This document shows positions 31,769-38,049 of a stretch of DNA of 38,049 nt, in pieces. Source of the DNA: an uncultured Pleomorphomonas sp. (GTDB lineage: Bacteria; Pseudomonadota; Alphaproteobacteria; Rhizobiales; Pleomorphomonadaceae). The stretch lies in the NCBI GenBank assembly GCA_937868725.1, contig CALMMQ010000090.1, positions 1-38,049 on the forward strand. The letters are read 5' to 3'. The notes beneath the pieces were generated by a model, which worked only from the letters and a program-made list of their open reading frames with translations, did no database searches and was not told where the DNA came from. Every line of letters begins with the position of its first letter. Within the stretch, counting starts at the first letter, position 1. The translations under genes and the position numbers were made by a program.

Positions 31769-32583
31769 CCGCCTATGCCAATTTCGGGAGCCACGCTCCC
31801 CTGCCGGTGCGTCCGGCCGTCGGCGCCGCCGCTCACGCCGACAAGGTGATTCTGGTCACGGGAGCGGCCGGCGGCGTCGGGCAGGGGATGGTGCGCACGC
31901 TTCTCGAGGCGGGGGCGTGGGTCGCCGCCGCTGACCTCGATCCCGGTCGGGTGGACGCCGATCCGCGCGTCCTGCCGATCGCGGTGGAAATCGCCGATCC
32001 CGCCTCGGTCGCGGCCATGGTCGAGCAGACGCTTGTCTGGCGCGGGCGCGTCGACGGTCTCGTCAACGGCGCGGCGGTGGCGCTGCACGCGCCGCCGCTC
32101 GACCACGGCCTCGAACTCTGGCGGCGCCAGTTCGAGATCAACGTGTTCGGCGCCTACGAAACGGCGCGGCTGGTGGCCAAGGCCATGATCGAACGCGGCA
32201 TTCGCGGGGCGATCGTCAACATCTCGTCGGAAGCCGGCAAGATCGGCCACGCCGAAACCATGATCGCCTACAGCGCCACCAAGGCGGCGCTGATCTCGAT
32301 GACGCGCATGCTGTCGGCCGCGCTCGCCGCCCACGACATCAACGTCAACTGCGTGTGTCCCGGCTCGGTGGCGACGCCGATGCTGCGGCAGGTGGCCGAC
32401 GTGTTTTCCGCCATGTCCGGCGAAACGCCCGAGCAGGTCTTCGACCAGATGGTGTCGAGCCAGCTCAGGCGCCACACCACCCCCGAGGAAATCGGCCGCT
32501 GCGTGTCGTTCCTGCTGTCCGACGACGCCATGCTGATCCGCGGCCAGGCCGTCAACGTCGACGGCGGCGACACCCCCTACTGA
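31765..32583 (+). CDS. short-chain dehydrogenase/reductase
   Basis: A 272-residue classical SDR. The cofactor motif TGAAGGVGQG is at residues 32-41, the active-site Tyr169 and Lys173 lie in AYSATKAAL, the Ser in VNISSEAG, and the C-terminal CPGSVATPM and VNVDGGDTPY are typical. Asp in AAADLD after strand 2 suggests NAD rather than NADP. The substrate is unknown; in this operon it may oxidise a sugar or polyol from a nucleoside. The GTG start overlaps the VOC stop with GGAG upstream; no ATG fits. Confidence 0.85.
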   Translation: MTAYANFGSHAPLPVRPAVGAAAHADKVILVTGAAGGVGQGMVRTLLEAGAWVAAADLDPGRVDADPRVLPIAVEIADPASVAAMVEQTLVWRGRVDGLVNGAAVALHAPPLDHGLELWRRQFEINVFGAYETARLVAKAMIERGIRGAIVNISSEAGKIGHAETMIAYSATKAALISMTRMLSAALAAHDINVNCVCPGSVATPMLRQVADVFSAMSGETPEQVFDQMVSSQLRRHTTPEEIGRCVSFLLSDDAMLIRGQAVNVDGGDTPY

Positions 32584-32590
32584 GGCCATC

Positions 32591-34132
32591 ATGGGCGAGC
32601 CCTCCACTTCCCACATCGTTTTCCGCGGTGGCATGCTGCTGACGCTCCACGGGCCGCAGGGCTTCGAGGCGTCCGTCGGCGATCTCGTCGTCGCCGGCGA
32701 CCGCATCGTGTCCGTCGGTGGCTCCGCGCGGCCCGAACCCGAAGACGTGGTCGTCGAGGCGGCAGGCAAGCTCCTGATGCCCGGTCTCGTCAACGCCCAC
32801 ACCCATTCGAGCGAGACCTTCCTGCGCGGTCGCTTCGAGCGCATGCCGCTCGAGGTGTGGTCGCTCTACGCCTATCCGTTCTTCACAGAGACCCCGGTGT
32901 CGCCGCGCCTCCTCTACCTGCGCAGCCTGCTTCTGGCCATGGAATCGCTAAAGAGCGGCGTCACCGCCATCTCCGACGACTTCTTCGATCCGCCCGGCCA
33001 CGATCTTCAGCGCATGCTCGCCGCCGTGCAGGCCTACGACGACATCGGCATCCGGGCGACGGTTTCGAACGCCGTCATCAACCTGCCGACGCTCGACACG
33101 CTGCCGTACGCCCGCGACATCGTGCCGCCCGATCTGCAGGCCCGTCTCGACGCCGCGCCCCTGACCGATCTCGCCGCCTATCTCGACTTCTGCGAAGCCG
33201 CACGCGCCGAATTCCACGGACGGAAGGGGCGCCTGCGCTTCATGGTGGCGCCGTCGGCGCCGCAGCGCTGTCCGCCCGATTTCCTCGTCGCCTGCCACGA
33301 CTTCGCCGTCCGTCACGACATGCAGTTCCACACCCACGTGCTCGAAACCAGGGTGCAGGCGGTGACCGGTCCGGCGTTCCACGGCCGGAGTCTGATCGCC
33401 ACCATGGCCGATCTCGGCATCCTCGGGCCTCAAGCCACTCTGGCGCACGCGGTCTGGGTCAGCGACGACGACATGGAGCTGATGGGTGAGGCTGGCGTGT
33501 CGGTCGCCCACAACGCCATTTCCAATCTGCGTCTCGGCTCCGGCGTGGCACCGATCCGCCGCATGCTCGACGCCGGCGTCAACGTCGCGCTCGGCACCGA
33601 CGGCCTGTCGTCCAACGACAGCGCCCGCGTGTTCGATCTGATGCGCGTCGCTGCCCTGGTGCAAGGTGTGCCGGGGCCGGATCCCTCGGAATGGCTGACG
33701 GCGGCCGAAGTCCTGGCGATGGCGACCACCGGCGGCGCCACCGCCGCCCGCCTCGGCCGCGACACCGGGGCGCTCGGCGTCGGCATGGCCGCCGATGTCG
33801 TCATGCTCGACCTCGGCCGCCTGCCGTTCGTGCCGCTCAACGATCCCGTCAAACATCTGGTGTTCGCCGAGAACGGCGGTTCGGTCGAACTCGTCATGGT
33901 CGCCGGTGAAATCGTCGTCCGCGACGGCCGCCTCCTCGCCGTCGACGAAAGCGAGGTCATCGCCGAAATCGCCGAACTGATGCCGGCCCACCTCGCGGAG
34001 CAGGCCCGGGCCGAGGAGCGCGGCCGGGTTCTGGAGCCCTATTTCGCCGAGGTGCATCGTCGGGCGTCGCTGGTCGACGTCGGCATGCGCCGGTATGCCG
34101 GCGACCTCGCGCCCTGGCGACGGAGGGACTGA
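32591..34132 (+). CDS. amidohydrolase of the TrzA/SsnA deaminase family
   Basis: A 513-residue metal-dependent hydrolase. Metal and catalytic positions are all visible: His70 and His72 (NAHTHS), His247/His249 with Glu252 (HTHVLET), His286 (LAHAVW) and Asp337 (GTDGLSSND). The pattern belongs to the cyclic-deaminase group (guanine, S-adenosylhomocysteine, 8-oxoguanine, chlorotriazine and related hydrolases). Deamination or ring amide cleavage of an imported nucleoside or its base is the natural guess from the operon, but the exact substrate cannot be read. The long C-terminus (after about 430) continues with helical sequence. Starts eight bases after the SDR gene. Confidence 0.85.
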   Translation: MGEPSTSHIVFRGGMLLTLHGPQGFEASVGDLVVAGDRIVSVGGSARPEPEDVVVEAAGKLLMPGLVNAHTHSSETFLRGRFERMPLEVWSLYAYPFFTETPVSPRLLYLRSLLLAMESLKSGVTAISDDFFDPPGHDLQRMLAAVQAYDDIGIRATVSNAVINLPTLDTLPYARDIVPPDLQARLDAAPLTDLAAYLDFCEAARAEFHGRKGRLRFMVAPSAPQRCPPDFLVACHDFAVRHDMQFHTHVLETRVQAVTGPAFHGRSLIATMADLGILGPQATLAHAVWVSDDDMELMGEAGVSVAHNAISNLRLGSGVAPIRRMLDAGVNVALGTDGLSSNDSARVFDLMRVAALVQGVPGPDPSEWLTAAEVLAMATTGGATAARLGRDTGALGVGMAADVVMLDLGRLPFVPLNDPVKHLVFAENGGSVELVMVAGEIVVRDGRLLAVDESEVIAEIAELMPAHLAEQARAEERGRVLEPYFAEVHRRASLVDVGMRRYAGDLAPWRRRD

Positions 34133-34133
34133 G

Positions 34134-35075
34134 ATGGCCCGCAAGATCATCATCGACACCGATCCGGGCCAGGACGACGCCGTCGCCCTCCTGATGGCGC
34201 TCGCCTCGCCCGACGAGCTGGACGTCGTCGGCGTCGTCGCCGTCGCCGGCAACGTGCCGCTCGAGCGGACGGTCCGGAACGCCCGGCAGATCCTCGAACT
34301 GGCGGGTCGTCGCGACGTTCCCCTCTACGCCGGGTGTTCCCGACCGATGCGCCGAACTCTGGTGACGGCCGAGCACGTCCACGGCCCGACCGGTCTCGAC
34401 GGTCCCGAACTGCCGGCGCCGACCCTCGCCGTGCGGCAACGCCATGGCGTCGCCTTCCTCATCGACACGTTGCGAGCCGCGGCGCCGGGCGAGATCACGC
34501 TGGTGACGCTGGGGCCGCTCACCGACATCGCCATGGCGCTGGTCGAAGCGCCGGACATCCGGACCGGCATCGCCGAACTGGTGATGATCTCCGGCTCGTT
34601 CTCGGAAGGGGGCAACATCACGCCCAGCGCCGGTTTCAACGACTACGTCGATCCCGAGGCGGTCGACGTGGTCCTGAAAAGCGGCCTCAGGATCACCATG
34701 GTGCCGATGGACGTCACCCATCAGTGCCGGTCGACGCCGGCGCGTCTTTCCGCCCTCGAAGCGTCGGGCACGCGTTGCGCTCGGGCGGCGGCGGCGATGC
34801 TGCGCTTCTCCGAGCATTTCGACCTCGCCAAGTACGGCTGGGACGGGGCGCCACTGCACGATCCCTGCGCCGTCGCCTTCGTGTTGCGGCCGGACCTGTT
34901 CGCCGGTCGCCGCGTCAACGTCGAGGTGGAACTGACCGGCACCTACACCGCCGGCATGACCGTGGTCGACTGGTGGGGCGTCACCGATCGGCCGGCCAAC
35001 GTTACCTTCCTGCGCGAGGTCGACGTGCCCGCCTTCTACGATCTTCTGGCCGAACGGCTGGCCCGCTTGCCCTGA
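34134..35075 (+). CDS. inosine-uridine-type nucleoside hydrolase
   Basis: A 313-residue nucleoside N-ribohydrolase of the IUNH family. The calcium-binding DTDPGQDDA is at residues 8-16, the sugar-binding FNDYVDPEA segment near 177 and His242-Asp243 in LHDPC near the active site. It splits nucleosides into base and ribose in the cytosol. IUNH members differ in base preference; the HDP with Tyr/Trp neighbours does not settle it. ATG 34134 follows GGAGG and overlaps nothing; the amidohydrolase ends one base earlier. Having both a hydrolase and a phosphorylase (deoA) suggests separate handling of ribo- and deoxyribonucleosides (inference). Confidence 0.9.
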   Translation: MARKIIIDTDPGQDDAVALLMALASPDELDVVGVVAVAGNVPLERTVRNARQILELAGRRDVPLYAGCSRPMRRTLVTAEHVHGPTGLDGPELPAPTLAVRQRHGVAFLIDTLRAAAPGEITLVTLGPLTDIAMALVEAPDIRTGIAELVMISGSFSEGGNITPSAGFNDYVDPEAVDVVLKSGLRITMVPMDVTHQCRSTPARLSALEASGTRCARAAAAMLRFSEHFDLAKYGWDGAPLHDPCAVAFVLRPDLFAGRRVNVEVELTGTYTAGMTVVDWWGVTDRPANVTFLREVDVPAFYDLLAERLARLP

Positions 35076-35090
35076 TCCTCCGGAGACACC

Positions 35091-36428
35091 ATGACCGACG
35101 CCTTCGTTCCCCAGAACGTCATCCGTCGCAAGCGCGACCGCCTGCCGCTCTCGGCCGCCGACATCGGCCGCTTCGTGCGCGGCACAGTGACCGGCGAAGT
35201 CGGTCCGAGCCAGATCGGCGCCTTCACCATGGCCGTGTACCTCAACGGCATGTCGGCGCCGGAGCGGCTGGCCTACACGCTGGCCATGCGCGACAGCGGG
35301 CGGGTGATCGACTGGTCGGAGGTCGGGTTGTCCGGTCCGACCATCATCGACAAGCATTCGAGCGGCGGTGTCGGCGACGAGAAGGTCAGCCTGATCGTCG
35401 TGCCGCTGGTCGCCGCCGCCGGCATCCACATGCCGATGATCTCGGCGCGCGGTCTAGGCCATACCGGCGGCGAAATCGATTTGCTTGACGCCATCCCCGG
35501 CTACGACACGGCGCCGGAGACGGCGTTGTTCATGCGGACGGTGGCCGAAATCGGCGGCGCCATCATCGGTCCGACCGCCGAACTCGCGCCGGCCGACCGG
35601 CCGATCTATTATACGCGCGACGTCAGCGCCACGGTGGAGAGCGTGCCGCTGATCACCGGCTCGATCATGTCCAAAAAGCTCGCCGCCGGCATCAACGGTC
35701 TGGTGATGACGGTTCCCTACGGGTCCGGCGCCTTCATGGCCGATTGCGCCCGCGCCCGCGAACTGGCCGAAAGCCTGACCGGCGTCGCCGCCGACGTCGG
35801 CATCCCCATGGTGGCGCTGATCTCGGATCTGTCCGTCGTGCTCGGCGACGCCGTCGGCAGCAACCCGCAACTGGTCGAGATCGTCGATTTCCTGACCGGT
35901 CGGTTCCGCGAACCCCGCCTTCTCGAAACCGTGCTGGCACTCGCCGCCGAAACCTTCGTCATGGGCGGACTGGCCGACGATCTCGATCACGGGCGCCGTC
36001 TCGCCCTTGCCCGCCTCGACGACGGCGCCGCCGCCGAGACGTTCGCCCGCATGGTCGCCGCCTTTGGCGGCCCTCGCGATCTCGTCGAGCATCCGGGCAA
36101 GCATCTCGAGACGGCTCCGGTCGTCCGGCCGGTGTTCGCGGAAAATCCGGGCGTCGTCGCCGACATGGACTGCTACGCCATCGGCATGGCGCTGTTGCGC
36201 CTCGGCGCCGGGCGCACCCGACCGGACGCCGCCATCGATCGCGCCGTCGGACTGTCGGCGATGTCGAGCCGGGGCATCCGCGTCGATGAGGCGCGACCTC
36301 TGTGCGTTCTCCACGCCCGCGACGACGAAGCCTGGACCGAGGCGGCGGCGGCGATCCGGGCCGCGGTGTCGGTGTCGCCGGACAGGGTGCCGCCGGCGCC
36401 GGTCATCGTCGAGCGCCTCGCCGTGTGA
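35091..36428 (+). CDS. deoA: thymidine phosphorylase
   Basis: A 445-residue member of the nucleoside phosphorylase II family (thymidine/pyrimidine-nucleoside phosphorylase). The phosphate-binding DKHSSGGVGDEKVSL begins at residue 87, GLGHTGGEIDLLDAIPG recognises the substrate, and SIMSKKLAAG supplies the Lys contacts. It converts thymidine or deoxyuridine and phosphate into base and deoxyribose 1-phosphate, releasing exactly the bases RutR-type regulators sense. It is the last gene of the operon; no deoC, deoB or cytidine deaminase gene follows in the window. AdoMet-type AMP phosphorylases are distant relatives and unlikely. Confidence 0.92.
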   Translation: MTDAFVPQNVIRRKRDRLPLSAADIGRFVRGTVTGEVGPSQIGAFTMAVYLNGMSAPERLAYTLAMRDSGRVIDWSEVGLSGPTIIDKHSSGGVGDEKVSLIVVPLVAAAGIHMPMISARGLGHTGGEIDLLDAIPGYDTAPETALFMRTVAEIGGAIIGPTAELAPADRPIYYTRDVSATVESVPLITGSIMSKKLAAGINGLVMTVPYGSGAFMADCARARELAESLTGVAADVGIPMVALISDLSVVLGDAVGSNPQLVEIVDFLTGRFREPRLLETVLALAAETFVMGGLADDLDHGRRLALARLDDGAAAETFARMVAAFGGPRDLVEHPGKHLETAPVVRPVFAENPGVVADMDCYAIGMALLRLGAGRTRPDAAIDRAVGLSAMSSRGIRVDEARPLCVLHARDDEAWTEAAAAIRAAVSVSPDRVPPAPVIVERLAV

Positions 36429-36689
36429 GGCGATCCCGATCCCATCCCGCGGGACGCGGGCCCGGGCGAGCGCGTCCGCGACGGCTTTCGCTGCATTCCG
36501 GACGCGTGGGCGCCGCCCAAGGCGACGCCGGGTCGCACCGCGTCGCAACCGTGGGCTACGGCGAACGTCGCGACATCGACGTCCGCGCGCCTTTCCTTCC
36601 GCCTCATGGGCTTAAATTTCCAGCACGCCGCCAACTTGTCTTCACGAAGGCGCCAACATCCTTCAGGAATTGGTGTACCAAGAAAATGC
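36429..36689. other. intergenic region between deoA and the IS21 remnant
   Basis: About 260 bases, GC-rich to about 36600 and then more mixed. No clear terminator, gene or inverted repeat was found. The last 90 bases may be part of the truncated mobile element. Confidence 0.3.
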
Positions 36690-37184
36690 CAATGGTATCC
36701 CGACCGTGTCGTCGCCGTCGCCGAGGGACAGATCATCTGCGAGCACGCCCGCGTCTTCGCACGCTCCCATGATCGCCAGAGCGAGACGGTCTACGACTGG
36801 CGGCACTATCTGGCGGTCGTCCAGCGCAAGCCCGGTGCCCTGCGCAATGGCTCCCCCTTCGCTGAGATGCCGGCCGCCTTTAGGTCCCTGCAGCAGCACT
36901 TGCTCAAGATGCCGGGTGGGGACCGCGAGATGGTCGAGATCCTCGCCCTCGTTCTCCAGCACGACGAGAAGATCGTGCTCACTGCCGTCGATATGGCGTT
37001 GAAGGCCGGCGTGCCGACCAAGACGCATATCCTCAATCTGCTGCATCGCCTGCTTGATGGCAGGCCGGTCACTCCACCGACCGTCGAAGCCCCCCAGGCT
37101 CTCGTGCTGACCACTGAGCCACTTGCCAATGTCGAGCGCTACGACGCGTTACGCCGGATCGGGGAGGCTCGCCATGCGTCATGA
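36690..37184 (+). pseudogene. IS21-family transposase IstA, C-terminal fragment
   Basis: From about 36690 the frame is clearly IstA: WYPDRVVAVAEGQIICEH, then DWRHYLAVVQRKPGALRNG and a helical C-terminus ending in RRIGEARHAS at a TGA (37182-37184). The helix-turn-helix and the DDE integrase core are missing, so it is a 3' fragment of about 165 codons. The overlap with the next gene (istB starts at 37174) is the normal IS21 arrangement. Confidence 0.75.
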
Positions 37185-37740
37185 TCCCGCCGCAGGCGCC
37201 ATCGTCATCATGCTGCGCAGCCTCAAGATGTACGGCATGGCCCAAGCGGTCGGTGAACTCAACGAACAGGGGTCCCCGGCCTTCGATGCCGCCGTACCGA
37301 TCCTGTCGCAGCTCTTGAAGGCCGAGACGGCCGAACGCGAGGTCCGGTCTACGGCCTATCAGCTCAAGACCGCCCGCTTCCCGGCCTACCGCGACCTCAG
37401 CGGATTCGACTTCACCAGCAGCGAGATCAACGAGGCGCTCGTTCGCCAGCTCCATCGTTGCGAGTTCATGGAGGACGCCCACAATGCCGTTCTGGTCGGA
37501 GGTCCAGGCACCGGCAAGACACGCATCGCCACGGCGCTCGGCGTCCAGGCTATCGAGCACCACCAAAAGCGGGTTCGCTTCTTCTCCACCGTTGAGCTCG
37601 TCAACGCTCTCGAACAGGAGAAGGCCCAGGGCAAGGCTGGACTGATCGCCGGCCGGTTGGTCCATTCATCCTCGACGAACTCGGCTACCTGCCGTTCAGC
37701 GCTTCGGACGGTCGTCGCACCTATCATCATGTCGCTGGCG
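37174..37740 (+). pseudogene. IS21-family helper ATPase IstB, frameshifted and truncated
   Basis: The ORF begins MRHDPAAGAIVIMLRSLKMY and has the AAA+ Walker A VGGPGTGKT near residue 109. After GKAGLIAGRLVH, near 37662, the coding signal moves to another frame (FILDELGYLPFSAS, the Walker B region) and then stops without the rest of the ATPase domain. The normal protein is about 250 residues. With IstA also cut, this IS21 copy is dead. Confidence 0.75.
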
Positions 37741-37865
37741 CGGAGGCGTCGTCATGAGTGCCGTCTCCCCGATTTCTATCTGCAAACCAACCAGTCTGGA
37801 GCCGTGTCCGGCAGCTCACTCCCCGGCCTCGAGAAACGGCTCGCGACAGTCGGTTCGGTCGTGTT

Positions 37866-38049
37866 CGCCCCGCATACCCGGAGAGGATGTCGCCGAGCAA
37901 CTGGCGGCTCTTGCCGCCATGGAACGCAACGACCTCATCGCCCTGTGGCGAAAACAGTTCCGGTCCAGCCCGCCCGATCGGATCCGCCGGGAGTTGCTCG
38001 AACTCGGCATTGCCTGGAAGATCCAGGAGAAGGCCTTCGGCGGTCTCAA
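37866..38049 (+). CDS. DUF2924 protein, N-terminal part, runs off the window
   Basis: The frame reads GEDVAEQLAALAAMERNDL, then LWRKQFRSSPP and WKIQEKAFGGL, the typical start of DUF2924 proteins, and is open to the window edge. The 5' end is unclear: no ATG is in frame near the expected start and the frame stays open into the IS21 debris. The start may be lost (an ATA codon sits about five codons upstream) or the gene truncated. DUF2924 genes usually precede a phage-type recombinase gene, which would lie beyond the window. Compare the fragment at 10520-10624. Confidence 0.6.

Noticed and set aside
36173-36736. Minus-strand frame with a coding-like stretch (CWRLREDKLAACWKFKP)
   Set aside because: Most of it is antisense to deoA; the short stretch near 36610-36670 could not be tied to any family I know.
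1-38049. CRISPR arrays, rRNA or tRNA genes
   Set aside because: No regularly spaced repeats and no conserved RNA gene signatures were found on either strand.

Overview
The window is GC-rich (mostly mid-60s % GC by eye), with tightly packed genes, overlapping starts and stops, and GTG/TTG starts. Gene content fits an alphaproteobacterium of the Hyphomicrobiales (rhizobial) type: otn/ltn acid-sugar genes, a RutR-like TetR regulator, NitT- and BMP-type ABC importers, IS630/IS21 debris and DUF2924. The genus cannot be fixed from the sequence alone. No rRNA, tRNA or CRISPR array was seen.

Region 1 (about 1-7270) is a complete L-threonate/tetronate catabolic locus split into two divergent units. 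Leftward: lacI-type regulator then otnC. Rightward: ltnD, otnI, otnK and a GntP-type permease, closed by an intrinsic terminator. Four copies of a GGCAGCGCTGCC palindrome lie between the two units and overlap both candidate promoters. The rightward mRNA has a long leader with a 10-codon ORF behind a strong ribosome binding site. Two CTAG-ended hairpin elements (probable MITEs) sit behind lacI, and the second supplies its stop codon.

Region 2 (about 7270-9820) holds a small frameshifted ORF, an AT-rich intergenic stretch and one chemoreceptor gene.

Region 3 (about 9820-14860) is a gene graveyard: an internally deleted IS3-family remnant, terminase and DUF2924 fragments, an AT-rich ParB-like ORF, a small palindromic element interrupted by an intact IS630-family element, a broken Lhr-like helicase with the tail of a DUF2791 (BrxD-like) ATPase, other fragments and a broken integrase start. 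It looks like a decayed prophage or defence island.

Region 4 (about 14860-25560) begins with a PNPOx-like gene, then a GntR/UTRA regulator, a NitT/ThiXYZ-type ABC importer and a second unit: DhnA/LsrF-type aldolase, Zn-type dehydrogenase, FGGY kinase, aldehyde dehydrogenase, UbiD decarboxylase and UbiX. A TGTNTATATACA-type site lies at the regulator start and again before the aldolase, tying both units together. I know no described pathway with this exact set, so it is the best candidate for an undescribed system.

Region 5 (about 25560-36430) is a nucleoside uptake and degradation locus: a RutR-like TetR gene divergent from a BMP-family nucleoside ABC importer, VOC protein, SDR, amidohydrolase, nucleoside hydrolase and thymidine phosphorylase. 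RutR-box-like palindromes overlap the candidate promoter. The window ends (36690-38049) in a degraded IS21-family element followed by the start of a DUF2924 reading frame.
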